Of a stretch of 64,000 nucleotides of DNA, positions 50,273 through 61,294 are shown piece after piece. Source of the DNA: Odontesthes bonariensis (taxonomy: Eukaryota > Chordata > Actinopteri > Atheriniformes > Atherinopsidae); the NCBI RefSeq assembly GCF_027942865.1, contig NC_134526.1, positions 9,332,284 through 9,396,283 of the forward strand. The letters are read 5' to 3'. Below the pieces are notes generated by a model, which worked only from the letters and a program-made list of their open reading frames with translations, did not search any database and was not told the origin of the DNA. The position numbers and the translations under genes are program-made. Position 1 is the stretch's first letter. Every line of letters starts with the position of its first letter.

Positions 50273-53200
50273 TAGAAAGAAATAAAAACATTTCCAAATC
50301 AAAACTGTTAACCACAAAGTGAAATAACAGTCCCTTAACCTGGTGAACCTGCTCTAAAATGATAAACTGCAAGTTTGTTGCAGCTGAAATTATGCACAAC
50401 AAATTCTACATCAATTTCAGTAGGTGGTCTTTTAATCTGAATAAACCATGTATTTAAACTTTTGAAAAATTGAATTAATCGTGTGGGGGACTAAAGAGAG
50501 GAAGAGATGACCTTTTTTTCAATCTCCTTTTACAGTGAATCCAGAGTAATTGGAGGTATTTATTACCAAACACCATATGTGATAATTGTTGTTTGAGTTG
50601 AACAACTTCTAATCAAGAAAAACACATTAATGTAATTCTACACATCAAAGTAAGAACGGTCAACCTTGACAGAGCTGAGCAGGTCGTTTATCTTTTGTCA
50701 CGAAATTAACTTCCCACTTATTAACTGAAACCCTGTGAAAAGGTTGATTTGATTCAAAATATTTGTTTCTGCCAAAGCCACATATTTGGAGCTATCAGTA
50801 AAACAAAGGCAAAAAGGCAAAAGAAAGAGAAAAGTAATATTTTCCACTTCTGGCATAAAAAACACAAATCTTCGTACATGAATCTTCCCAAACAGGTGGC
50901 AAAGAAGTTTGCGGCTGTCTTCGCTAAGTGCTCCAGTTTTATATCCTGTCTTTGAAAAGACATTTTTCTTCCAAGAGATGGTCAATACAGCTAATAATTC
51001 ATTTAGATGAGATGGAAATAAAGGCACTGTGAAGTCTACTGTGTTAAGTACCATGCGCTGTCAGCATTTAAAACCGATGTGAAAATATCAGTGGTTTTTC
51101 ATATCTTTGAAGACAAAGAGAGCAACACGGTTGTTTTAGAGGTTTCTGTAACACCAAAATGGATTTAACAATTCACCAGAAACACCAATGTCTGTCTTTA
51201 GCAGGGTAAAAGTCACAATCAAAGTCTCGGAGAGTTAAAAGAGGACTAACTGAGACCTTGAAGCGTCTTTTGTTCGAGCCAGCTGTTCCTTCTTGTTTGA
51301 AGGTCACTGCCACAGTGTGCTCTTCCCTTAGTCTGCCAGTGGCATCCTCAGCCTTCACTGATTCCCTCCTGAGCTCTTACCTTTACCTCTACAGACCGCA
51401 CACACCAAACTAATCTGCTCGCACAATCACTGGCAAAACATCTGCCCATTATAAGCTCTGGGATCATCATATGTGGGACAAATTATGACTGTTTTGACGC
51501 TGAGAGACCGTACATATAACTGTCAAACTCATGATATAAAAAGGTCCCCAAGCTCCTCTTTTATCAGTTCACACTATAAGAAGAGATAACAACGCTGTGG
51601 AGGACTGTCTGATGGATTAAAAAGCAATGGGGGTTTCTTATATTCTGTATCTTCTTCTACTCTGAAGGGGCTGGATAAGCTCTTTTGTTAGACGTGCAGA
51701 GATATTCAAATCATCAAAAAAAAATCCAGCATAGCTAAATATGGAATTCTTATCAAAATTTTCTGGTTGTCTCTTTTTCTTTCTGAGCAGTGACTTTGTT
51801 CAAAGGAGTTCCTGAAGTGATTAAAAACACGTATGCCAAGAGTGACTTTGCATTAATTTCACAACAGAAGGTTATCAGAACTGTTAATCAAATCCATCTC
51901 ACAGTCTAATCTCTACCAGACTTCATAGTGCTTGTTTTTACACAGAAATACGCTCACAAAAACACGTCTATTAAATTTACTCGTGGAGTGATCAACGCAC
52001 GCAGCCATGATACATAAATAAAGTATAAATTCCTAAGAGTTGAGTAGACAGTGCACCCCAGTTTGGGCCTCTGACTCTGAAAAAGACAAAAAGGAATTCA
52101 CATTTAAAAATCTTAAATACAAGGGTTAAAACAGAAGCTTTTTTAAGGTGGTCAAACGTGGACCCGGGCCTGTGAGGTACCCAAGACAGATGAATGCAAT
52201 TCTTTTTCACCGAGGCAGGTTTTAAATGAGCAAGTCTCTCTCTCTGCATGCGTGGGAGACTAAAAAGTTTCCTCATTTCCTCATTAATAGTGTCCGAAGG
52301 GAAGAAACACAACCGTAAACCGGTTCCATATGTTACGAGAAGAATCTCTGAGGCAGGAACTGCCTGTGTGTTCACATCTGTGCCTTAGATTCAGTTTCAT
52401 ACAGAGAAAAAAATAGGTGCAAATTACCTTATTAGCGATCGCAAGGGAAGAATGATGTGAACAGACTCAGGAAGTCAATGCACTGCCGCCTTACTTTGGA
52501 AATATCATGAAGTCACTTTCATGGGACTGAAAGGACGTAATCACTTCTACAGATTACACAAGGAGCAAATTAAAGTCATAAAGCAGCATACTCACTTTAC
52601 TCCTCTCCCAGGTGCCAGGTTCTCTGTCCTTTCTCTCTCAACATGAGGCCCCCCATCTCTGTTCTTTACATAGTCGCAACCTCAGCTGACATCAATCAGC
52701 TCCGACCTAAAATCAACATCAGCATCCTGACAACAAAAAAAAACTGAAAACAAAACACACCGCTCTGCGGCCGTTCTCTTATCAAGAGCCTCAGTGTGTG
52801 TGCCTAACCAAGTGTGAGCTTCTCCTGAAGGGGAGACGAAGAAGAGAGCCAGAGCATCCTGCCTCCCTCCCAGTGGTACTCACAATGGTCCTCACTCACG
52901 CCCTCATCCCCTGCAAACTGGGTCATGGTTGGGGGTGGTGATGATGAAGGGGAGGTGGTGGGGTTTTAATACCCCCTCGCCGGAGTAAAGTGAGGGAAAG
53001 TCTGGGACTGACGGACAGTGAGAGCACCGGGGGGGAAGGATCCTTTGTTTTTGAAGGTAAATATACTCAACTATGTAACTTTTTGAGACATCGGGCCACC
53101 TGAGGGAAAGATATCAGAACAAGGACTTTAGGAATGGGTAAGAGTGGTAATTAGAGGTTTGGTCTGCTAAAGGGAATCTTAAATGTTGACTTTAAATCTT

Positions 53201-53514
53201 AGCAAAAATAAACACAATCAAAGGAGTGTAGGAGTATTCGTAAAAAGACTTCCAACCTCCTAAATAAAGCTCAATAACAAAGTAGAAGCTGTTTCCTCAG
53301 CTACTGTCGCAGAGCCAAAACTTTACAGTTTTCTTATTCTGCTTGACATCTTACAACAAAAAAGAAAGAATGGAGTTAATGGGAAATGTGTGGAGAAAGA
53401 AGCCAGGTTTTGAATTTCTCTCTAAAGCTCTCTTCTGTCACATTTTATACAACTCTATAACAGCCTTGCAGGAGAAAGGGTAAATGTGCACTGAATGTAT
53501 ATACTCTAATGATA
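45425..53514. other. Upstream region of gjc1, no protein gene recognised
   Basis: Eight kilobases without a supported coding exon. It probably holds the gjc1 5' UTR intron and first exon(s). One candidate is a minus-strand segment just above 52596, where GGAGTAAA|GTGAGTATG forms a strong donor. A (TG)n microsatellite lies at 50237-50268. Sequence around 52900-53040 is GC-rich and may be a promoter, but nothing fixes it. Confidence 0.4.
52596..52690 (-). other. gjc1: Candidate non-coding first exon of gjc1
   Basis: A near-consensus donor (AAA|GTGAGTATG, last exon base 52596) on the minus strand follows GC-rich sequence with CTGGCACCTGGGAGAGG. No open frame is needed. It is 7.2 kb from the coding-exon acceptor. 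The upstream limit is arbitrary; the proposal is inference from one splice site. Confidence 0.25.
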
Positions 53515-54110
53515 CTGCACCTCAGCCCCCTTCCACAACCACATTTTCTCAAAAGCTGGGATTCTGTATAAAATATGAATAAAATCAGAATGAACGATGA
53601 ATGACGTGCAAATCATTAAAACCCGACATTTAATTATAAATTGTACAAACCAATATTTCAAATGGTACAACTATCGCTCTTAGAATGTCATGTGATTAAT
53701 TAGGATTTGACTCAATAGATCAATTTGAAGAAGTGTGTGAAACCCGGACGTCTACTCCATCCCTTCCTACAACAACACTGCAAAGGTTTCAGAACTGAGG
53801 GGAACAACTGCTGTAGATTTTTAATCAAAATGTTTTCCCATTCTTGCTTGATATGCATTTCAGCTGCTCCAAATGTTTCCAGAGGCATGAACGTCAGGCA
53901 GGCCGGTGTTGCAGCTGGACACTTCTGCGACATACTCATCCTGTCGTTGTATGTGCATAATGGGGTTTGGTGCTGACTTGCTGAAATAAGCAAAAACTTC
54001 CCTGAAAAAGCTATGGACTGACTGGCAGCATACCGTATGTTGCTCCTGTATATGTTGTTCAGCATTAATGGTTCCCTTCCATTTGTAACAGCAAGCTATA
54101 ATTGCCATGT
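53515..54110. repeat. Possible degenerate DNA-transposon repeat
   Basis: The stretch GGATTCTGTATAAAATATGA / ATAAAATCAGAATG / TGCAAATCATTAAAACCC resembles a dispersed teleost repeat with [31 protein letters not shown] ends. The following minus-strand frames are broken and show no domain I can name. The call is from motif memory only. Confidence 0.3.
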
Positions 54111-54317
54111 GTACTAAATCCCTCGAAGGCTCAGCTATGAATAATATGAGGCAAGCTCAACACATCAAGACCCAAACCTCCTCTCACATATTCAGGTTAT
54201 AATATTTCTTTCGTTAACTCAGGCTTAAAAAAATTTTTTTGCAAGGTATTTGATGTTTCTTCCACCCAAAATTCACCAACAACCTGACACTTTATCTATA
54301 AGAAGGCCAGGCTGTAT

Positions 54318-54772
54318 TGTAGGAGCCATACATTGATTTTGAGTTGTTTTATTTTGTATTATTCTATTTTTTGTTTGCACATGCATGACGTCAGCAGGAG
54401 GCTGTCGCCGGTGTCTGGGGGTGGCACTTTGGGTGTGTTTTTCCTTTAAATGAGCAGGTGAGCTCAGCTGTGAGGGGATGAGCTTGGATCATGGCGGCTG
54501 GGTGAGCTTGGGGAAAAACTTTTTGTTAACCGTAACCGTAACCGTAAACGTAAGCATAATATTAACTGCACTGTCAGAGGCATCCTTGCACGGCTTGTGA
54601 AATGCATCAAAAGGAAGTAAGTGTCTGTCTTTTATGTACAAGCTCGTGAGATGGAGCAATAAATAACACCATCGTGTGCAATAGTTCTGCGTGACGCGTC
54701 TTCAGTAGTAAAACCCCATGTCTTAGCCGGCCGCGGCGTTTGTATTGGTTTTTAAGTTTATACGCCGCAATA
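54318..54772 (+). repeat. 5' LTR of the BEL/Pao element (455 bp)
   Basis: It starts TGTAGGAGCC and ends CGCCGCAATA. It holds a palindromic CRE (TGACGTCA, 54386-54393), an AATAAA polyadenylation signal in GGAGCAATAAATAAC near 54655, and a (CCGTAA)n hexamer run near 54530-54552 with one unit more than the 3' copy. Apart from that unit and one A/G difference (GTTAACC vs GTTGACC) it equals the 3' LTR. Confidence 0.93.
54386..54393. promoter_or_regulatory. CRE palindrome TGACGTCA in the LTR
   Basis: This is a perfect CREB/ATF site 68 bp into the 5' LTR, repeated at 58798-58805 in the 3' LTR. It would fit an enhancer in the U3 region; activity is inferred. Confidence 0.5.
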
Positions 54773-55382
54773 TTTTGTCAACAAAAACTTTTGTTTAAGC
54801 GCAGATTTAAGTGTAATGTCGGGATACGCTGAATGTTTGAGATCGCCTTCCCAGTTACAAACATAGACGTGAATGCGCGCTAGACTCCCATTCATTCACA
54901 ATACTGCTGCTACTACACTCATTTTGTCGCCATACTCGCCTCCGTTGAAAGTTACAGTAAACATTTTGGATTAGATTTGTTGTCAATGCATGAATGTATT
55001 CCCTGCTAGGCTAAGCGGTATATTCACATAAGGTGATGTGCTGGTTTATTTGTTTGGGACTTTTGCAGTTTTTCTTTCGTGTGTCAAGCGGGTGAAGCTT
55101 TGTGCTTGGGAGTACCGCCGTAGTTCTGGTTCAGACGGTCAGTCTGGTTCGAGACTATCGGTATTTAGGTACATAAATACCCACTGCTAGTATGCACAGA
55201 AGACTAGGGTTGAGTTAGCTTAGCTCCACTGGAAAGTTAGAGGGAACGACAACGCATTGTACATTTTTCACGTGGAAACACAGGCGCTGTGTGGTCAGTA
55301 AAGCAGCTATTTTTGAGATGTGTTTTTTGGATTAATTTTGTGATTTATAAAAAAAAAAATGGAGTGAAGTGTTGGAAATGAA
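54773..55382 (+). other. BEL/Pao leader between 5' LTR and gag
   Basis: The 610-bp untranslated leader should contain the primer-binding site immediately after the LTR (TTTTGTCAACAAAAACTTTT). I cannot match this confidently to a tRNA 3' end. No open frame is recognised. Confidence 0.5.
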
Positions 55383-57354
55383 ATGAGTGAGAAGAGACAA
55401 ACAAAACTTACACCCAAGGCTTTTGAACTTAAATTGGAAAAGCTCCAAGAAGAGCGCCAAGCTAAAGTAAGAAAGATCAAAGGTGTAATAAAAGAAATTA
55501 ATTGCCTAATGCAAAGTGCTGACAATGCTGAAAGGGTAAAATCATATCTTGGAAATATTTCAAGTTTGTTCATAGAAGCAACTCATCTTCATGGTGTTGT
55601 GATTCCTATGCTCCCGCCGGAAGAACAAGAAAACCAAAACACATGGTTTCACAGTGTTGGAGAACATAAGACTGCGTTTGTGGAGGAAGCAAATAAATGG
55701 CTGTTTGATATGCAAGATGTCCCAGATGCACTAGCAGAGGATGCTGTTGCACCATGTTTGGGGTCTGTTTCAAATAACAATGAAAATATGGATAACACAG
55801 TTGAAGATGACATTAGACCAAGTGACAGTGTATCTAATGTGTCCGGGAGATCAAAGAAATGCAGTACAGGGGTGAGCAAATCTTTGTCCTCTACATCGTC
55901 AGCCAGGTGGAGGGCTGAGGCTGAAACAGCTGCTCTTATGGCTCGTCAGAAGCTGCTGAGGGAGAAGCATGCTATGGAGGAACAGCAGGAACAACTGAGG
56001 AGGAAGATGGAGGAGCAGCAGGAACTCTTGAGAAGAAAGAAGGAGGAGCTGGATTTAGATATAGAGCTGGCAGCTTCCATGGCTAAGGTGAGCGTGTTAA
56101 AAGCTTCAGAAGGGTCTCGTGTGTCACGCAGGTCTGCTAGGTCGGATGGGATGAACTCCTATTTGAAGGAAAGCAAGAGAACGCAGTTAAATGTTGATGC
56201 TGCAGCGTTTGTGCCTGAGCTCACCACACAGCCATCGACCATGAGGGCTGAAGATCTTGTTTTGCCCTCAAGTTATGCTGCTGTGAGGCCCAAGACGCAC
56301 AACAAAATGGAGCTGCCCACTCTGCCCACTGCTGTGACTGATCTGCCCACTCTGCCCACGGCTGTGACTGCTCTGCCCACTCTGCCCACTGCTGTGACTG
56401 CTCTGCCCACTCTGCCCACTGCTCTGCCCACTGCTGTGACTGCTGTGACTGCTCTGCCCACTGCTGTGACTGCTCTGCCCACTCTGCCCACTGCTAGGAT
56501 TGGAGCTGGTCTGCATGCATCACCTGAAGGTGCATTACATCCATCACGTCCTCACCTTCAGCTGGACCCAGCTGCATCTGCAATGGAGAATAATTCGGAG
56601 CAGCGTTTTCTCACTGTTTTGGAGAGGCAAAATCAAATAACATCTTTATTGGTTGAACAACAGTCACTTTTCCTCTTACCTAAGCGAGATCTGCAGGTTT
56701 TTGATGGAGATCCACTGCAGTACCAAACTTTCATACGAGGATTTGAGCACAACATTGAAGGAAGAACAGAGTCACAAGGACCGTCTGTATTACCTCGAGC
56801 AATATACTAGAGGTCAGCCCAAGGATTTGGTCAGAAGCTGCCAATATCTGCCATCTTCCCATGGATACACCAAGGCAAAGTCATTACTTCTGGAGCATTT
56901 TGGTGACCCATTCAAAGTGGCTGCCGCCTACATGGATAAAGTGCTTTTATGGCCAATCATTAAGGCTGAAGACATCAAGGCTTTACAGGCCTACAGTCTG
57001 CTGCTGCGTGAATGTTGTAACTCGATGGGAGCCACTGCAAGTGACTTGAACGTGCCTACAAATATGCAAATCATCATGAAAAAGCTGCCTTATAAGCTGC
57101 GGGATCGGTGGAGGAGTGTGGCCTGTGATATTCAGGAGAAGTTCCATCATCGAGCCACATTTCCTGACATTGTGAATTTTGTGGAGAGGCAAGTCAAAAT
57201 TGCAAGTGACCCGATTTTTGGAAACATACAAGATACACCTGGGACTGGAAGAAAAGACACAAGACTGGCAAAACCTCAGGCTAGCTTAACTGCTAGAGGC
57301 AGTAGTTTTGCCACGACTGTAGCACCTGAGACATATAAGAATCCCAGAGATTGA
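55383..57354 (+). pseudogene. BEL/Pao gag, broken by one frameshift and truncated at its end
   Basis: The first frame (55383-56810) gives 475 aa starting MSEKRQTKLTPKAFELKLEK. A Glu/Gln-rich coiled coil (about residues 178-240) is followed by a proline-threonine repeat and then the DUF1759-type capsid start, FDGDPLQYQTFIRGFEHNIE. Near 56770 the frame shifts; the continuation is in another frame from about 56773 (KDRLYYLEQYTRGQPKDLVR) to about 57325. The frame ends soon after, at a deletion junction near 57335, so the nucleocapsid zinc knuckles and the protease are absent. Gag would normally assemble the particle in which reverse transcription happens. Element proteins must therefore come from another copy. 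Confidence 0.85.
56312..56494 (+). repeat. 30-bp tandem repeat inside gag
   Basis: Units of CTGCCCACTCTGCCCACTGC plus TGTGACTGCT repeat with partial units. They encode a degenerate LPTLPTAVTA array about 60 residues long. Length variation here would keep the frame because the units are multiples of 3. Confidence 0.9.
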
Positions 57355-58198
57355 CGCAGATGTAGACCTTCTGATCGGCACTAATGTACCTCAAGCTCTG
57401 GAACCGTGGGAGGTGATTCGTGCAGTGGATGGAGGCCCCTATGCTACTAAGACCATCCTGGGTTGGTCTGTGACTGGCCCGCTTCGAGGAGACTGCCAGA
57501 TCAGTGAACAATGTTTTCAGCCAGATATCACAGTCAATAGAATCTCTGTGGCGAGGCTTGATGAGCTTTGGGAGAAGCAGCTGAAAGTGGATTTCCCCGA
57601 GACCCTGCAGAATGAGCAGTCTGGTCTGTCAAGGGAAGATCAGCGCTTCATCGAGTTTGTCTTGGAGTCTGCCAAGCTCACTGATGGTCATTACAGCATT
57701 GGTTTGCCATTAAGACAAAGATGCCTCAAATTGCTAAACAATAAGACAGTTGCAGTACAGTGTGCATTGGGCCTTAAAAGACGTTTAAATAAAGATCCAT
57801 CCTTTTTCTCTGACTACACCACATTTATGTCGGGGATGCTGGCTAATGGCTTTGCGGAGAGAGTTGCAACTGAGCAGTTGGCCCGTTGTGACGAAAGGTT
57901 GTGGTACATACCGCACCATGGGGTGTATCACCCAACAAAGAAAAAATTGCGGGTGGTTTTTGATTGCGGTGCCACATTTCAAGGGACATCTTTGAACTCT
58001 CAACTTCTGCAAGGACCAGACCTCACAAGTTTGCTGGTGGGAGTCCTTGCGAAATTCCGCAAAGAACCTGTGGCGCTCATGGCAGATGTTGAGGCCAGAG
58101 TTCATCAGGTCAAGGTGCAAACTGAAGGTGGATTTAAGCTCAATAAATGGATCAGTAACCGACGCACAGTTCTCGCTACTATCCCTCAGGAGGAGCGA
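57336..58198 (+). pseudogene. Remnant of BEL/Pao pol (A17 peptidase-like/RT part), with internal deletion
   Basis: From about 57339 the frame reads IDADVDLLIGTNVPQALEPW, TKTILGWSVTGPLRGD, then the RT start (RVVFDCGATFQGTSLNSQLL) and MADVEARVHQVKVQ. That last motif holds the first catalytic Asp of the RT palm; in this copy the conserved AMF is changed to ARV. The frame then jumps to FKLNKWISNRRTVLATIP, which in intact relatives lies after the YVDD box, so the catalytic YVDD segment is deleted. The pol frame ends near 58198 (EERA) at a second junction. It cannot make an active enzyme. Confidence 0.85.
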
Positions 58199-58218
58199 GC
58201 TTCCGAGCCACGGCTCTT

Positions 58219-58569
58219 ATGGCTCGTCAGAGCAGAAGTGAAAGCTACCGACCCACCGGACCCACCGCCGAGGCAGACAAGTCGGCGGCAGAGAAACGGT
58301 GGCAGCTGATCCAGGAGTCCAAGTTTCTGGGAGGCGACATGGAGCACACTCACTTGGTGAAAGGTCTGGACTTCGCTCTGCTGCAGAAGGTTATCGTGGT
58401 GCTGGTGGACGATATGGCACCTCGCAGTGCTTGGATTACAGGAAGAATTGTGAATGCTGTTCTGGATAAAAATGGACTGGTTCGAAGTGTACAGATTAAA
58501 ACTAAAACAAGCTGTTTGGACAGGCCGATAACCAAAGTCTGCCTTCTGCAGGAAGCAGAAGAGCAGTGA
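58219..58569 (+). CDS. Chimeric frame: IK (RED) host fragment fused to BEL DUF5641-like C-terminus, 116 aa
   Basis: This frame (+1 relative to the pol remnant) starts at ATG in ALMARQ. Residues 9-57 match human IK/RED almost exactly (GPTAEADKSAAEKR, then QLIQESKFLGGDMEHTHLVK and GLDFALLQKV), with R-to-W at residue 28 and SYRPTG in place of (N/S)YRAVG. Residues 58-116 are BEL: VVLVDDMAPRSAWITGRI and DKNGLVRSVQIKTKTSCLDR, then PITKVCLLQEA, the DUF5641 family. IK is a nuclear spliceosome component (B complex) and mitotic checkpoint factor; the captured piece is only a short conserved part. The fusion stays in frame to the stop at 58567-58569. Whether it is translated is unknown. Confidence 0.85.
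   Translation: MARQSRSESYRPTGPTAEADKSAAEKRWQLIQESKFLGGDMEHTHLVKGLDFALLQKVIVVLVDDMAPRSAWITGRIVNAVLDKNGLVRSVQIKTKTSCLDRPITKVCLLQEAEEQ
58243..58390 (+). other. ik: IK (RED)-derived host segment captured by the retrotransposon
   Basis: About 148 bp encode the IK segment from SYR to LLQKV. The right junction (CTGCAGAAGG|TT) falls exactly where IK's LLQKV-RAEI sequence leaves the match; AAG|G is also an exon-end consensus. No intron is present within it. The source ik gene is not in this window. Confidence 0.85.
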
Positions 58570-58715
58570 AGACCTTTTTGGATTATTTGGACATTCAGTC
58601 ATAAACCTCTTTTTGAACTTTTGGCTTTTCTTTTTACTTTGACTTGACTTGTATGTTCACTCTGCATTTTGGTGTCTCCTACAAGGTGGTGGTGGTGAAT
58701 TATTACCTTGCAATA

Positions 58716-58729
58716 ATTTGGGGCCGGAA
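58716..58729 (+). promoter_or_regulatory. Polypurine tract (plus-strand primer site) of the BEL element
   Basis: The sequence ATTTGGGGCCGGAA directly precedes the 3' LTR TGTAGG. GGGGCCGGAATGT is the usual U3 boundary in fish BEL elements as I recall it. Confidence 0.7.
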
Positions 58730-59178
58730 TGTAGGAGCCATACATTGATTTTGAGTTGTTTTATTTTGTATTATTCTATTTTTTGTTTGCACATGCATGA
58801 CGTCAGCAGGAGGCTGTCGCCGGTGTCTGGGGGTGGCACTTTGGGTGTGTTTTTCCTTTAAATGAGCAGGTGAGCTCAGCTGTGAGGGGATGAGCTTGGA
58901 TCATGGCGGCTGGGTGAGCTTGGGGAAAAACTTTTTGTTGACCGTAACCGTAAACGTAAGCATAATATTAACTGCACTGTCAGAGGCATCCTTGCACGGC
59001 TTGTGAAATGCATCAAAAGGAAGTAAGTGTCTGTCTTTTATGTACAAGCTCGTGAGATGGAGCAATAAATAACACCATCGTGTGCAATAGTTCTGCGTGA
59101 CGCGTCTTCAGTAGTAAAACCCCATGTCTTAGCCGGCCGCGGCGTTTGTATTGGTTTTTAAGTTTATACGCCGCAATA
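58730..59178 (+). repeat. 3' LTR of the BEL/Pao element (449 bp)
   Basis: It equals the 5' LTR except for one fewer CCGTAA unit and GTTGACC instead of GTTAACC. It carries the same CRE (58798-58805) and polyadenylation signal, and is followed by the TGTAT target duplication. Confidence 0.93.
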
Positions 59179-61294
59179 TGTATGAATGGAGAGGCGTGCA
59201 AGATCACTGAAAAGTGTTAGTTGTGCAGATTGGTAACTTGATCCATGCCTGCAGCAAATAAAGCTCTTAAACTTTTAACCTGAGTACATTTGGCCCTGAC
59301 ACTGACCCAGAGTGATGTGGAGATCACACAAATCACACCAAAGTTTTATCGACTGAACAATCTCTGACAAACAGGCTCAGAATGATTTATTTTCTATTCG
59401 ATAGTGGTAGAGAGCGGACTTGTTGGCAAATTGGGATATAAAAACATATAAAGCTCATTGTGAGTCACCAGCCAAATGCACAGTTTCCATGGTTACAGGG
59501 ATGATTTTAGTTAAGATTAAAATCTGCAGTGTGTTGAATATTTGAAAGATATTGCACTGTGGTTAAATTCATTGATTAAAAAATCAACATTTGATCAATA
59601 TCTAAATGGGCAACACAGACCAGCTTTTGGGTTATTGATTTTCTGTCCGTTATTTCCTAATACCAACCTATATCCAATGTCAAATAGCTATTTTCAAATT
59701 TGTCACACTTTAACTTTTGAGAGCACACCCTGATGACATTTAAATGTTGTTTCAGGCTTTTATTATAAGAATCAGTCAAATTATGTCCCAAAACTGAAGA
59801 TCTGCTCCAGAGCAGGTTATGCATTCAGCCTAAGTTACCATGGTGATCTAGCTGGGATAAAATAGAGCAATACTTTGTGTCACTGAAAGTCTGTAGTTTC
59901 TGTAGCTCTAGTTTTTTAATTTGATGATCGCCAATGAGGTGGTTCTCCTTCTGTTTAGTTATAAATGTTGTTTTGCAAATATTTTGTTTAATTTACTTTT
60001 TACAAAGTGTCTTAAATTTTTTGGCAACAGGAGTCCATCTTATTATAGATAATTGCTATTTATTTTCTGCATGTGATCGGTCATGTGAAACTACACTTTG
60101 CAGACAACATCTGCCTGGATTGCCAAGTTGTGCTGTATAGACACTCAAATGTTGTGGCTTTGTGGTTGCCTTACTATAAAATACCCCAGTCTAACACACA
60201 CATTGGATAAATTCATCATAACTACTAAACTGTTTATTAGATTGATGAGACAGTCAAGATATAGAAATGTTATTTGTCTGTGTTTATGTTGAAAACTACA
60301 ATTGACAAATATTGGATTTGTTTCTTTGAAAATACTTTATTATCAATATTTTCAGACTACTGCAGGAAGAGAAGAAAAGACAGTCAACCTGCTACCTACA
60401 AAGGAATAAAAAAAAAAACCCACTCATGCACAAAGTCATGAAAAGATGTTGTGAACTTCTTTTTAACTCCACGTTCTATCTGCAGAAACCTGGACACTCA
60501 ATCATAATCCTCCATTGCTGTCAGCCTCTGCGTGCCCTTCTCTCTGCTTCTGTTCCCCCCCTCCCTCACAACCTCATGTAGAGTTGTAATCATGCAACGC
60601 TCTGAACAATAGAAAATGTTAATTTGATACTGTCTAAATCCACTCACAAGTGGTGGCTGTTCAAATTAGGACTGCGAGCTATCTCAGCCTCTTTTCTTAT
60701 CTCTGTCCTCTGAGCAGACCAGTTGCTATCACCACATTTCACAGTCATGCGCTGCCAATAAATCCTCTTTAAATTCACATCATGTCACACCAAGTCCACG
60801 GCTTCTGCTAAATATGTTTTCTTTAATGTGCAGCCATTAAACTCTTTGAGGTGAATGTGACGCTGATGAGCGGTGACATGTATTTTTGGGTGTGTAATTG
60901 TGGCAATGACCATGAAAATTTTGACGTCCTGGTTTTTCCTTTGATGTGAATAGTTAAATAGATCTGTTGTTAATTTTGACCAAAATTACCCAAATCATCA
61001 AATGCAGGTACACCTAAATTGAGCTGCCGGTGTGAGCTAACAAGCTTAACATCATTACACAAGAGTGAGGGAATAAGTGCTGCTATTTCACAGTTAATCA
61101 AAATATGTGACTGTAAGTGTATGACAGCTCACTTCTTGGTATTGACAGTGGTCAAACTAACTTGCACATAGTACACAATAAGTCAGAGCAGGGAATGTTG
61201 TATTTGCAGACTCAGCTAGCACAGGAGAAGGGATGATTCATTGCTTTAATCTTTTGCTTTTGACCTGTGTCACTACTTGCTTTACAGAAAGATA

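Larger units (their letters stand above)
54318..59178 (+). mobile_element. Young BEL/Pao LTR retrotransposon, internally deleted, carrying an IK (RED) host-gene fragment
   Basis: The 4861-bp element is bounded by two direct LTRs (54318-54772 and 58730-59178) and a 5-bp target duplication TGTAT (54313-54317 and 59179-59183). A GGGGCCGGAA polypurine tract lies just before the 3' LTR. Inside, in order: a gag frame with a DUF1759-like part (one frameshift), a short A17/RT portion of pol, a ~148-bp host-derived IK fragment, and a DUF5641-like pol C-terminus. Protease, the RT YxDD segment, RNase H and the integrase core are missing, so mobility would need proteins in trans. The LTR pair differs by one substitution and one 6-bp unit, so insertion was recent. 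Confidence 0.93.

Noticed and set aside
56268..56516. Minus-strand Ser/Gly/Gln repeat frames in the BEL element
   Set aside because: Reverse-complement by-products of the gag tandem repeat.
57785..58120. Minus-strand open frames across pol and the IK fusion
   Set aside because: These are antisense shadows of the element's coding strand.
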